From positions 141,141 to 205,140 of the forward strand of contig NZ_QTVN01000010.1 of assembly GCF_003460605.1 (NCBI RefSeq): a stretch of DNA of 64,000 nt. Reading direction: 5' to 3'. The notes below the pieces were generated by a model. That model searched no databases, was not told where the DNA came from, and saw only the letters and a list, made by a program, of their open reading frames with translations. The DNA comes from Ruminococcus sp. AF31-8BH (GTDB taxonomy: Bacteria; Bacillota; Clostridia; Lachnospirales; Lachnospiraceae). Shown in pieces: positions 1 to 8,752 of this stretch. Each line of letters opens with the position of its first letter. Position 1 is the stretch's first letter. Both the position numbers and the translations under genes were made by a program.

Positions 1-2063
1 GATACATCGTTTTTCAGAATGCGAAGGAAATAGCCGCCCTGGCTCTGGAAAACGATCTGCTCCATCTCATCTGCAGGTCCTACAAAGATCAGCGCATCCT
101 CTTCCCCAAGCTTTGTGGAAGCAATGGTTCTCTTGGAAACATCAAACTCGCTTCCAGCCACAAGCTTGCACATGGAAGTCTTTGTGACAAACAGAAGGCT
201 GGAAAGCTTCACCTGTCCCACAGGGACCACATAAAGGATCTGCTCCTGGGTGCTGTCATAGTTGCTCAGATTATCAACCGGAGTTCCCTTATCCCGGAAG
301 CGTACCAGCGGAATATCCACAACCTTAATGGAATGCATCCGACCCATATCTGTGAAAATACAGATCTTATCTGTATTCATGCAGGTAAATACGAATTTGT
401 TCTCTGCATGGGCTGCCTCTTTGTTGCGCTCATAGGCATTCCTGTCAATAACACGCATATAGCCGAAGCGGTCCATAAGGAAGCAGACTTCTGTCTCTTC
501 CATTTTCTTCTCTTCGTATACAGCTTCCTCTGCGTTCTCAATAACGGTGCGTCTCTTTGTGCCATACTCTTTTTTGATTCCATCCAGTTCCTCGATGATC
601 ACATTGCACATGGAATCATAGTTGTTCAGAATATCTTCATAAGAAGCAATGTTCTTCATGGTCTGATCATACTCCGCCTGAAGCGCTTCAATCTCCAGTC
701 CGATAAGACGGTACAGACGCATCTCCAGAATGGCAGTTGCCTGGTTCTCTGTAAATTTCAGATTCTTCGCAGCCTTCTCGCTTGCCTTGGACTTGAATTT
801 GATTCCCTCTGTGATGCCCTCCACCAGGCATTTCTTTACCTGCTCCCGGTTCTTGCTTCCACGAAGGATTTCGATGATCAGGTCGATCACATCGCAGGCC
901 TTGATTAGACCTTCCTGAATCTCTTTTTTCTCCAGTTCTTTCCCAAGAAGGGTTTTGTATTTGCGGGTGGTTACCTCAAACACAAAATCCACATGATGCT
1001 CGATGATCTGCTTCAGGCTTAATGTCTCCGGCCGGCCGTTTGCAACAGCCAGCATGTTTACCCCGAAGGTATCCTCAAGTCTGGTTTTCTTGTAGAGCAT
1101 GTTGGTAAGGTTCTCTACATCTGCGTCCCTTTTCAGTTCCAGCACAATGCGGATTCCCTCTTTGGAGGACTGGTTGGAAATATCCACAATATCTGTAGTT
1201 TTCTTAGTCTCCACAAGGGATGCCACATCATTTAAGAATTTTCCAATGTTGGCTCCGATCATGGTATAAGGGATCTCGGTGATCACCAGCTGCTGGCGGC
1301 CGCCCTTTAATTTCTCCACTTCTACTTTTCCGCGAAGACGGAGCTTGCCGGAACCGGTCTCGTAAATATTCAGAAGGTCGTCCTTATTGACCACAAGGCC
1401 TCCTGTTGGGAAATCCGGTCCCTTCAGATAACGCATCAGGCCTTTGACGCTGATGTCATTATTCTTGATGTAAGCTTTCACCGCATCCACAACCTCTCCC
1501 AGATTGTGAGGGGGAATGCTGGTTGCCATACCAACTGCAATGCCGTCTGCTCCGTTTACCAGAAGATTGGGAACCTTTACCGGAAGCACCACAGGCTCCT
1601 TCTCTGTCTCATCGAAGTTTGGCATAAAGTCTACCACGTTTTTGTCCAGATCAGCCAAAAAAACCTCCTGGGTCAGCTTCTCCAGCCTTGCTTCTGTATA
1701 TCGCATGGCAGCGGCACCGTCGCCTTCAATAGAGCCGAAGTTTCCGTGGCCGTCTACCAGGATCTTGCCTTTCTTAAAATCCTGGGCCATCACCACCAGT
1801 GCCTCGTAAATAGAGCTGTCGCCGTGTGGATGATATTTACCCATGGTATCTCCCACAATACGGGCGCATTTACGGTAGGGTCGGTCATAACGGATTCCAA
1901 GCTCATACATATCATACAGGGTTCTTCTCTGTACCGGCTTCAGGCCGTCCCGCACATCCGGAAGTGCCCTGGAAATGATAACGCTCATGGCATAATCAAT
2001 ATAGGATTTCTGCATCACGTCCGCATAGTCCGTGGCAATTACATTTTCCTGTTTTGTTTCCAT
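1..2063 (-). CDS. parC: DNA topoisomerase IV subunit A (ParC-like), 3' end beyond the window
   Basis: Breakage-reunion subunit of a type IIA topoisomerase, acting with the ParE-like protein encoded just upstream to decatenate or relax DNA. About 687 residues are visible. The ATG at 2063 gives [17 protein letters not shown]. The active-site tyrosine lies in MRYTEARL and falls at residue 122, the E. coli GyrA number. The conserved QRRTLYDM and KYHPHGDSS segments are present. In the C-terminal region, where gyrases carry the GyrA box (QRRGGKG type), this protein reads [15 protein letters not shown], so the box is missing. That favours topoisomerase IV over gyrase. The start is 61 bp after the end of parE, so the two are probably co-transcribed. 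Confidence 0.9.
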   Translation of the reverse strand, partial: METKQENVIATDYADVMQKSYIDYAMSVIISRALPDVRDGLKPVQRRTLYDMYELGIRYDRPYRKCARIVGDTMGKYHPHGDSSIYEALVVMAQDFKKGKILVDGHGNFGSIEGDGAAAMRYTEARLEKLTQEVFLADLDKNVVDFMPNFDETEKEPVVLPVKVPNLLVNGADGIAVGMATSIPPHNLGEVVDAVKAYIKNNDISVKGLMRYLKGPDFPTGGLVVNKDDLLNIYETGSGKLRLRGKVEVEKLKGGRQQLVITEIPYTMIGANIGKFLNDVASLVETKKTTDIVDISNQSSKEGIRIVLELKRDADVENLTNMLYKKTRLEDTFGVNMLAVANGRPETLSLKQIIEHHVDFVFEVTTRKYKTLLGKELEKKEIQEGLIKACDVIDLIIEILRGSKNREQVKKCLVEGITEGIKFKSKASEKAAKNLKFTENQATAILEMRLYRLIGLEIEALQAEYDQTMKNIASYEDILNNYDSMCNVIIEELDGIKKEYGTKRRTVIENAEEAVYEEKKMEETEVCFLMDRFGYMRVIDRNAYERNKEAAHAENKFVFTCMNTDKICIFTDMGRMHSIKVVDIPLVRFRDKGTPVDNLSNYDSTQEQILYVVPVGQVKLSSLLFVTKTSMCKLVAGSEFDVSKRTIASTKLGEEDALIFVGPADEMEQIVFQSQGGYFLRILKNDV

Positions 2064-2124
2064 CGCTTATATTCCTCTCTGATGCAGCCTGCAGGCATTT
2101 TGGGCCTCCCAGGCGTGCGCTTCT

Positions 2125-4050
2125 TTATATATCCAGTTCTGCGTCTGTGGCATGCTCATAAATAAATGCTTTTCGCGGCGGTACATCGCTTCCCATAAGA
2201 ATCTCTGTAACGCTGGATGCCATACGGGCATCCTCAATTTCCACACGCTTCATTCTTCTGGTCTCTGGGTTCAGTGTGGTCTCCCAGAGCTGCTGGGCAT
2301 CCATCTCTCCAAGACCTTTGTATCTCTGAAGGGTAAAGCTTCCCGGCTTGTGGCTGCGGCGGTATTTTTCCAGCGCCTTGTCATCGTACAGGTACTCCTC
2401 CGCGCCCTTCTTTGGCATAACCTTGTAAAGAGGCGGCATAGCAATATAGACATGTCCCTCATAGATCAGCTCCGGCATAAACCGGTAGAACAAAGTCAGA
2501 AGAAGGGTGGAAATATGGGCACCGTCCACGTCCGCATCTGCCATGATCACGATCTTGTCATAGCGAAGCTTGGTGATATCAAAGTCATTTCCGTATCCTT
2601 CGGAAAATCCGCATCCAAAGGCATTGATCATGGTCTTGATCTCCGCATTGGCCAGCACCTTGTCAATGGTTGCCTTCTCAACATTCAGGATTTTTCCCCT
2701 AATGGGAAGGATGGCCTGGTAGTTACGGTCTCTGGCTGTTTTGGCGGAGCCGCCTGCGGAATCTCCCTCTACAATGAAAATCTCGCAAAGGGAAGGATCC
2801 TTTTTCTCACAGTTGGCCAGCTTGCCGTTGGAGTCGAAAGAATATTTCTGCTTGGTGAGAAGATTGGTCTTGGCACGCTCCTCTGTTTTGCGGATCTTGG
2901 CAGCCTTCTCTGCGCAGGACAAAATGGTCTTAAGGGTTTCCAGATTACGGTCGAAATAAAGCACCAGCTGCTCTGACATCACTTTTCCTGTTGCACGGGC
3001 AGCGTCCTGGTTGTCAAGCTTGGTCTTGGTCTGTCCCTCAAAGCGGGGTTCCGGGTGCTTGATGGAAACTACGGCAGTCATCCCGTTACGGATATCCGCA
3101 CCTGTAAAGTTGGCATCTTTTTCCTTCAGGACGCCGATCTCACGGGCGTAACTGTTCATAACGGTGGTAAAGGTTGTCTTAAATCCAGTAAGATGGGTGC
3201 CGCCCTCTGCATTGTAAATATTGTTGCAAAAGCCCAGTACATTCTCACGGAATTCATTGGTGTACTGAAATGCAGCTTCCACCTGGATTCCGTCCGCTTC
3301 CCCTTTCAGGTACACTGGCTCGTGAAGAGCTTCTGAATTATGGTTCAGATCTTTAATATAGCCTACGATTCCATCCGGCTCATGATAAGTAATGTCCTCC
3401 GGCGTGTCCCCGCGAAGATCCATAAAATGGATGGTCAGCTCCGGGTTCAGGTAAGCAGTCTCATGAAGACGGCTTTTTACCTCTGTGGAGGAAAATCTTG
3501 TTTTCTCAAAAATCTCCGGGTCCGGAAGGAAATTGACGCAGGTTCCGGTCTGTCTGGTTCTGGAAAGCTTGGGGAGAAGTCCCTCCTCCAGCTCGATGGT
3601 CGGAACGCCTCTCTCATAGTGGTCGTGATGCACATAGCCGTCACGGCTGATCTTAATGTCAAGATAGGTAGACAGGGCGTTTACAACAGAAGATCCAACG
3701 CCGTGAAGACCGCCGCTTGTCTTGTATGCAGAATTGTCGAATTTGCCTCCAGCGTGAAGCGTGGTAAATACAAGACGCTCTGCGGATACGCCTTTTGCAT
3801 GCATATCAACAGGGATTCCTCGTCCGTTATCCTTTACGGTACAGGAGCCGTCCTTCTCCAGGGTTACTTCTATATTGGAGCAGTAACCAGCCAGATGCTC
3901 ATCTACCGCATTGTCCACAATCTCATAAATCAGATGGTTCAGACCCTTCCGGGATACACTTCCGATGTACATTCCCGGACGTTTCCGGACAGCCTCCAGT
4001 CCTTCCAGGACGGAAATACTCCCCGCGTCGTAAGTGTCTTTCTTTGCCAT
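2125..4050 (-). CDS. parE: DNA topoisomerase IV subunit B (ParE-like)
   Basis: ATPase subunit of the type IIA topoisomerase, 641 aa, usual for ParE and short GyrB proteins. Visible motifs in order: GHKL ATPase helix EIVDNAVDE (residues 43-51), DNGRGIPV, GLHGVGSSVVNALS, the TOPRIM signature EGDSAGG near residue 425, the metal-binding DADVDGAH near residue 508, and QRYKGLGEMDAQQLWETT close to the C-terminus. The ATG at 4050 follows an AAGGAAAT ribosome binding site. It is the first gene of a parE-parC unit. ParE and short GyrB are hard to separate by sequence; the partner's missing GyrA box decides the name. A LexA-like site overlaps the likely promoter about 150 bp upstream. Confidence 0.9.
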   Translation of the reverse strand: MAKKDTYDAGSISVLEGLEAVRKRPGMYIGSVSRKGLNHLIYEIVDNAVDEHLAGYCSNIEVTLEKDGSCTVKDNGRGIPVDMHAKGVSAERLVFTTLHAGGKFDNSAYKTSGGLHGVGSSVVNALSTYLDIKISRDGYVHHDHYERGVPTIELEEGLLPKLSRTRQTGTCVNFLPDPEIFEKTRFSSTEVKSRLHETAYLNPELTIHFMDLRGDTPEDITYHEPDGIVGYIKDLNHNSEALHEPVYLKGEADGIQVEAAFQYTNEFRENVLGFCNNIYNAEGGTHLTGFKTTFTTVMNSYAREIGVLKEKDANFTGADIRNGMTAVVSIKHPEPRFEGQTKTKLDNQDAARATGKVMSEQLVLYFDRNLETLKTILSCAEKAAKIRKTEERAKTNLLTKQKYSFDSNGKLANCEKKDPSLCEIFIVEGDSAGGSAKTARDRNYQAILPIRGKILNVEKATIDKVLANAEIKTMINAFGCGFSEGYGNDFDITKLRYDKIVIMADADVDGAHISTLLLTLFYRFMPELIYEGHVYIAMPPLYKVMPKKGAEEYLYDDKALEKYRRSHKPGSFTLQRYKGLGEMDAQQLWETTLNPETRRMKRVEIEDARMASSVTEILMGSDVPPRKAFIYEHATDAELDI

Positions 4051-4147
4051 GGTGTTATTTCCTTTCTTTGCTTTGACAGCATAGATTTCAAATTAGGGAC
4101 AAAAGACCTTTGGCCCCTGATATCATCATCATTTCAATGGTTATGAA

Positions 4148-4169
4148 AAGCGGACACAACTGTCCGCTT
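4148..4169 (-). promoter_or_regulatory. Perfect hairpin in the parE 5' untranslated region
   Basis: AAGCGGACA and TGTCCGCTT form a perfect 9-bp stem with a 4-nt loop, between the predicted parE promoter and its start codon. No U-run follows on the minus strand, so it is not a standard terminator. It may be an mRNA-stabilising or regulatory stem; its role is unknown. Confidence 0.5.
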
Positions 4170-4190
4170 CTTCTGGTCTTATCTTATGTT

Positions 4191-4204
4191 CAAACATTCG
4201 TTCT
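4191..4204 (-). promoter_or_regulatory. LexA/SOS box-like operator upstream of parE
   Basis: The minus strand reads AGAACGAATGTTTG. Its core GAAC-GAAT-GTTT fits the Gram-positive LexA consensus GAAC-RNRY-GTTY exactly. It lies just downstream of a candidate -10 box (4207-4212), where a repressor would cover the transcription start. Binding is inferred. Confidence 0.5.
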
Positions 4205-4206
4205 AT

Positions 4207-4236
4207 ATAATACCCCACTTTATGGTAATTTTGCAA
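4207..4236 (-). promoter_or_regulatory. Candidate sigma-A promoter of parE-parC
   Basis: On the minus strand a -35 TTGCAA (4236-4231) and -10 TATTAT (4212-4207) are separated by 18 bp, immediately followed by the LexA-like box. Confidence 0.55.
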
Positions 4237-4378
4237 GCAGAAAATTTTCCAGGCCGCCCACAGTGCTTTTTTGTCTTTTGAAAGAAATTTTTGAAAAATT
4301 TTTGTGCCCGGAAACCCGCATGTTTCCCGGGTTTTTTCGTAGTTTTTGAAAAAATTTAAAAAAATTTGAAAAAAGTAC

Positions 4379-4407
4379 TTGCATTCTTCCGGAAAGTAGG
4401 CTATACT
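4379..4407 (+). promoter_or_regulatory. Promoter of the tRNA-Glu cluster
   Basis: TTGCAT, then a 17-bp spacer, then TATACT, ending 18 bp before the first tRNA. Spacing and position are typical of a strong sigma-A tRNA promoter. Confidence 0.8.
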
Positions 4408-4425
4408 ATGCAAGTCGGTTGACAA

Positions 4426-4497
4426 GGCCAGTTGGTCAAGGGGTTAAGACGTCGCCCTCTCACGGCGAAAACACGAGTTCGATTCTCGTACTGGCTG
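4426..4497 (+). tRNA. tRNA-Glu (anticodon CTC), copy 1
   Basis: A 72-nt cloverleaf. The acceptor strand GGCCAGT pairs with ACTGGCT, the anticodon loop is CTCTCAC (anticodon CTC), and the T arm is ACGAG-TTCGATT-CTCGT. G is the discriminator and CCA is not encoded. First of three units repeated every 120 bp. Confidence 0.95.
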
Positions 4498-4545
4498 CTT
4501 TATTTTCCGACAAATTGATACAGATGTTAAGCAAACCGCTTACAT

Positions 4546-4617
4546 GGCCAGTTGGTCAAGGGGTTAAGACGTCGCCCTCTCACGGCGAAAACACGAGTTC
4601 GATTCTCGTACTGGCTG
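4546..4617 (+). tRNA. tRNA-Glu (anticodon CTC), copy 2
   Basis: Identical to copy 1. The flanking spacer is also repeated (TTATTTTCCGACAAATTGAT and following bases), so the unit is a recent tandem duplication of about 120 bp. Confidence 0.95.
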
Positions 4618-4665
4618 CTTTATTTTCCGACAAATTGATACAGATGTTAAGTAAACCGCTTACAT

Positions 4666-4737
4666 GGCCAGATGGTCAAGGGGTTAAGACGTCGCCCTCT
4701 CACGGCGAAAACACGAGTTCGATTCTCGTACTGGCTG
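4666..4737 (+). tRNA. tRNA-Glu (anticodon CTC), copy 3, with an acceptor-stem mismatch
   Basis: Same as copies 1 and 2 except position 7, where T has become A (GGCCAGA). This puts A opposite A66 at the base of the acceptor stem. The anticodon arm and T arm are unchanged, so it is probably still a tRNA, possibly less stable. Confidence 0.9.
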
Positions 4738-4742
4738 CTAGG

Positions 4743-4771
4743 AACTTCCGAAGTGATTCGGAAGTTTTTTT
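4743..4771 (+). terminator. Rho-independent terminator of the tRNA-Glu cluster
   Basis: AACTTCCGAA, a GTGA loop, then TTCGGAAGTT make a perfect 10-bp stem, followed directly by a T-run. It begins 6 bp after the third tRNA. Confidence 0.92.
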
Positions 4772-4872
4772 GTTGTATAAAAAGATATGCGGACGCCGTA
4801 CTTACGCTCCATCGGACAGTTTCTTGCTCTGCGAATATTTTCCTAGAAACAAAACAAGGGAACAACCGTCAT

Positions 4873-4957
4873 TAGAGCGTGTTTGAAAAATCATCCCCGC
4901 ACTTCACCGTTGCTCCCTGTTTCACATTCTTAGCTGCCGCTCATTTTTTCGCGGCAG
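4873..4957. repeat. Intergenic repeat and hairpin between the tRNA-Glu cluster and ppk
   Basis: Starts with AGAGCGTGTTTGAAAAATCA, a motif shared with the repeat at 54996-55070 and, more weakly, with 26737-26750. It ends with a hairpin of GCTGCCGC and GCGGCAGC (about 4932-4956), beyond the ppk stop codon. It may serve as the end of the ppk transcript, but no clear U-run follows on the minus strand. Confidence 0.45.
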
Positions 4958-4968
4958 CCACCTATTTT

Positions 4969-7128
4969 TTACTCCTCAATATCCTCTGCAGGCTCTGCCG
5001 GAATAAACACTCTGGAGTTCTCATGCTTCTCCTTTTTCTTCAGGGCACGTGCTTTTTCTGTGGCCTCCCTGCAAAATTCCATCTGGGAATTGATCTGCAC
5101 CTTTCCGCGTCTGTCTGTCTTCTCATAAGTTCCATCTGGCTGCAGAATATGAGCCTTCACATTATCCCTGAACTCCAGATCCAGAACATGCTTGATCTCG
5201 TCCTTGATCCGCTCGTCCTCAACCGGGAAAACAATCTCCACACGACGGTCCAGGTTACGGGGCATCCAGTCTGCACTTCCCATGTAAATCTCATCACTCT
5301 CGCCGTTTTTGAAGTAGAAAATACGGCTGTGTTCCAGGAAATTTCCTACAATGGAGCGCACGTGAATGTTCTCGCTGACTCCTGGAATTCCCACTCGCAG
5401 ACAGCAGATTCCACGGATCAGAAGATAGATCTGCACGCCGCAGGAAGAAGCGTGATACAGTGCCGCAATGATCTTGGGATCACAAAGGGAGTTCATCTTC
5501 GCCACGATCATTCCCGGCATTCCCTTCTTGGCATGCTCCGCTTCTCTTTCGATCATTTTCAGGAAACGGTCCTTCATCCAGATCGGCGCCACGATCAGAC
5601 GGTTCCAGCTCTTCGGCTCAGAATATCCGGAAAGCATGTTGAATACAGCAGTTGCGTCTTCCCCGAACCGCTCATCGCAGGTGAAAATACCGCAGTCTGT
5701 ATACAGCTTGGCTGTAGAATCATTGTAGTTACCGGTTGCAAGATGCACATAACGGCGGATTCCCGTATCCTCACGGCGCACTACCAGGGTAATCTTGCTG
5801 TGGGTCTTCAGGCCAACCAGACCGTAAATAACATGGCAGCCTGCTTTTTCCAGCATTTTTGCCCACACAATGTTGTGCTCCTCATCAAAACGGGCCTTCA
5901 GTTCCACCAGAACAGAAACCTGCTTGCCGTTCTCTGCTGCCTGTGCAAGAGCCGCAATAATAGGGGAATTGCCGCTGACACGGTACAAAGTCTGCTTGAT
6001 GGCCAGAACATCCGGATCCTTGGCAGCCTGGCGCACGAAATTTACAACCGGATCAAAGCTCATGTATGGATGGTGAAGGAACACATCTCCCTCCCGGATC
6101 ACCTGGAAAATGTCCTTGCCGGCATCCGCAAATGCAGGAACTACAGCAGGGGTATATTTCGGCTCTTTATACTGGTCGAAGCCATCCTGGCCGTACACCT
6201 TCATCAGCATAGTCAGATCCAGAGGCCCGTTGATGTAGAAAATATCCTCTTCCTTAATGTCAAATTCCTTTTTCAGAATGCCAAGAAGTCTGGAATCGAT
6301 CTTATCCTCCACTTCCAGGCGGATCACCTCGCCCCACTGGCGCTTTTTCAACTGCTTCTGGATCTCCACCAGAAGATCCTCAGCTCCGTCCTCGTCAATG
6401 GAAAGGTCCGCATTTCGCATAATACGGTAAGGATGCGCGCAGACTACATCATAACCCAGGAAAAGCTTGTCAATATTCCGCTCAATGATTTCCTCCAGAA
6501 GGATCACGGTAGTATCCTCTTTCTTTGCAGAAGGAATCACGATCACACGGGGCAGCACAGAAGGTACCTGAACGGTGGCAAACACCAGAACCTCCTTGCC
6601 TTTTTTCTTATCCTTTTTGGAAATCAGAGCTCCGATGTTCAAAGTCTTATTTCGGATCAGCGGAAACGGTCTGGAAGAATCCATTGCCATAGGGGTAAGC
6701 ACCGGATACACATTATCCTCAAAATAACGGTCCACATACGCCTGCTGCTCCTCATTCAGTTTCTCATGCTCCATCACAAGGTGAAGCCCTACCTTCTCAA
6801 GAGCAGGCAGAAGGGAACGGTTCAGGGTGCTGTACTGGGAACGCACCAGCTCATGGGTCTGTGCGCTGATCTCCTTTAACTGCTCCTTCGGGCTCATGCC
6901 TGCAATGTCTGTTTTGGCGTAGCCTGCATGCACCTGATCCTTCAAAGACGCTACACGGACCATATAAAACTCATCCAGATTGGAAGACACAATACTGGTG
7001 AATTTCAGCCTTTCAAACAAAGGCAGGCTTTTATCTCTTGCTTCTGAGAGAACACGGTCGTCAAACTTCAGCCAGCTTAACTCCCTGTTCACAAAATATT
7101 CCGGTTTTTCAAAATTTTTCAGATCCAT
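4969..7128 (-). CDS. ppk: Polyphosphate kinase 1
   Basis: Reversibly makes inorganic polyphosphate from ATP. The product has 719 aa, typical for PPK1. The N-terminal domain (YFVNRELSWLKFDDRVL, SSNLDEFYMVR) and the PPK1 catalytic core are visible. The histidine region THSKITLVVRRE corresponds to the autophosphorylated histidine segment, and EHSRIFYFKNG to the second conserved histidine. The frame stays open five codons further upstream to a GTG, but those codons contain the AGGAGG ribosome binding site; the ATG at 7128 (MDLKNF) is therefore chosen. It lies 11 bp after the ppx stop codon, a ppx-ppk operon for polyphosphate turnover. Confidence 0.95.
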   Translation of the reverse strand: MDLKNFEKPEYFVNRELSWLKFDDRVLSEARDKSLPLFERLKFTSIVSSNLDEFYMVRVASLKDQVHAGYAKTDIAGMSPKEQLKEISAQTHELVRSQYSTLNRSLLPALEKVGLHLVMEHEKLNEEQQAYVDRYFEDNVYPVLTPMAMDSSRPFPLIRNKTLNIGALISKKDKKKGKEVLVFATVQVPSVLPRVIVIPSAKKEDTTVILLEEIIERNIDKLFLGYDVVCAHPYRIMRNADLSIDEDGAEDLLVEIQKQLKKRQWGEVIRLEVEDKIDSRLLGILKKEFDIKEEDIFYINGPLDLTMLMKVYGQDGFDQYKEPKYTPAVVPAFADAGKDIFQVIREGDVFLHHPYMSFDPVVNFVRQAAKDPDVLAIKQTLYRVSGNSPIIAALAQAAENGKQVSVLVELKARFDEEHNIVWAKMLEKAGCHVIYGLVGLKTHSKITLVVRREDTGIRRYVHLATGNYNDSTAKLYTDCGIFTCDERFGEDATAVFNMLSGYSEPKSWNRLIVAPIWMKDRFLKMIEREAEHAKKGMPGMIVAKMNSLCDPKIIAALYHASSCGVQIYLLIRGICCLRVGIPGVSENIHVRSIVGNFLEHSRIFYFKNGESDEIYMGSADWMPRNLDRRVEIVFPVEDERIKDEIKHVLDLEFRDNVKAHILQPDGTYEKTDRRGKVQINSQMEFCREATEKARALKKKEKHENSRVFIPAEPAEDIEE

Positions 7129-7139
7129 GGTGCCCCTCC

Positions 7140-8675
7140 TCACACTTTTCTCTTCCGCCTGAATACCAGGCGGATACCAAATACTTCTTCAAAAAATTCA
7201 ACTTTATCCATCAGAAGTCCAAGCTCAAGGGAAATATCCTGCTCAGAATCAACCGTAAGAAGCAGTGTTCTGTCCTTCAGCACAGCTTTCATATTCTTGA
7301 CCTTCTGGTAATGGCTGCGGTCCATGGCATTGGCAATGCGAAGGATGGCAGTCAGCTTGGCGATCAGCAGGTAAACAGAGCGGTCCATTCCGATCTCCCC
7401 TGCAATCTCCTGGTAGTAAACAAATTCCGTTGTGTTGTAGCGCACTGCATTTGCAATGATCTGCCGCTCCTCTGTGGATAGTCCGATGATTTCTGTTGCC
7501 ATAATGATCCGATAGGAGCACTCCGCCACATCTCCCATGCTGATGTATTTTCCGCAGTCATGAAGCTGTACGGCAATCTGCAGAAGCAGCCGCTCCCGGT
7601 CGCCCATTCCATGTACCTTCTTCATGCTGTCAAAAATAGCCAGCGCCAGTTCTGTAGTTCCTTTGATATGATCTTTTCCGGTGGAATAGCGCTTTGCAAT
7701 GTTATGCGCTGCCACCAGAATATCATTTTCAAAATTGTGCACACTCTTGATGAAATTCTTCTTTTCCCCAAAATCATAGGCGATTCCGTCCAGAAGGGAA
7801 ACACCGGGCATCCAAAGGGCTTCTGCATTGAACAGGTCAATAAAGTCCTTGCAGATGACCATGGTAGGCACGATCAGAGCCGCATATTCCGGATCAATGT
7901 CCATCTCCTCCGCCAGTGCCTCCTCAGTTTTGTAAACCGTCTTTTCATAGCGGTTTAAAAACTCCGCCTTTGTGATAATGTTGTCCTGCCGTTCCTCTTT
8001 GAAAAGAGTCTCGGTAAGGAAATCTCCCATCAGAATCACGTTCTTAATGTCCCGGTCCTTCAGGTAAAGCCGCTTGAATCCGGTCAGGTCGTTGCGGATA
8101 AATTCTTCCACCAGCTGTGCGTAGTTGGTGTTGGTTTTCTCCAGCTCCTTCAGTCTCTGGCGGATACGCACGCTTCCCATTTTCAGGCTCTGGGTAGTCA
8201 CAAGGGCATCCTTGTCAAACAGGGAAATCTGCAGGTTTCCTCCGCCTACATCCAGGATGGCAGTTCCTTTCTGGATCATTTTCTTGAAGCCGTTTTCGAT
8301 GGCTGCAATAGATTTGTAGCCAAGGAAATGCTGTTCCGCATTGCTTAAAACCTCTACGTGGATTCCGGTTCTTCTGTAGATCTGCTCGATGATGATGATG
8401 GGATTTTTCATTTCCCGGAAAACGCTGGTGGTGCAGGCGCGGTATTCTTTTACCCCGTACTCCGCCATGATCCGCTTAAAATCTCCTAACACTTCGCAGA
8501 TGGTATCTACCTTGTCTACTTCCATGGTTCCGCCAGAATATACTCCCACGCCAAGATTCAGGCGGTACCGGATATCGTCAACGGTCCGGAACCCGCCCTT
8601 CCTGGAAAACTCAAAAATCTTCATACTGATCTCGTATGAACTGATATCAATTGCCGCAAATGTGGTTACTGCCAT
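7140..8675 (-). CDS. ppx: Exopolyphosphatase / Ppx-GppA family phosphatase with C-terminal HD domain
   Basis: Hydrolyses polyphosphate ends, or pppGpp in GppA-type members. 511 aa, close to the E. coli Ppx length. The N-terminal actin-like ATPase fold shows AAIDISSYEISMKIFEF and the phosphate-binding DVGGGNLQISLF. The C-terminal half holds an HD-type metal motif, QLHDCGKYI, near residue 370. It sits between a DUF815 ATPase and ppk, so polyphosphate synthesis and breakdown are encoded together. Ppx rather than GppA is preferred from the ppk neighbour and the length. Confidence 0.9.
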   Translation of the reverse strand: MAVTTFAAIDISSYEISMKIFEFSRKGGFRTVDDIRYRLNLGVGVYSGGTMEVDKVDTICEVLGDFKRIMAEYGVKEYRACTTSVFREMKNPIIIIEQIYRRTGIHVEVLSNAEQHFLGYKSIAAIENGFKKMIQKGTAILDVGGGNLQISLFDKDALVTTQSLKMGSVRIRQRLKELEKTNTNYAQLVEEFIRNDLTGFKRLYLKDRDIKNVILMGDFLTETLFKEERQDNIITKAEFLNRYEKTVYKTEEALAEEMDIDPEYAALIVPTMVICKDFIDLFNAEALWMPGVSLLDGIAYDFGEKKNFIKSVHNFENDILVAAHNIAKRYSTGKDHIKGTTELALAIFDSMKKVHGMGDRERLLLQIAVQLHDCGKYISMGDVAECSYRIIMATEIIGLSTEERQIIANAVRYNTTEFVYYQEIAGEIGMDRSVYLLIAKLTAILRIANAMDRSHYQKVKNMKAVLKDRTLLLTVDSEQDISLELGLLMDKVEFFEEVFGIRLVFRRKRKV

Positions 8676-8752
8676 ACCTTATTTCCTCCTGCAAGGGTTA
8701 TTTCTTGGCTGCCGGTCACGACTCCCCCGCCAGCCTTTGTCTGACATATGGA

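Noticed and set aside
4141..4425. 94-residue open frame on the minus strand upstream of parE
   Set aside because: It covers the parE promoter, a LexA-like box and the tRNA-Glu promoter, is rich in Phe and Lys as expected from AT-rich DNA, and has no clear ribosome binding site.
4419..4886. 155-residue open frame with internal protein repeats
   Set aside because: The repeats are the three 120-bp tRNA-Glu units read as protein; the tRNAs and their terminator explain the sequence.
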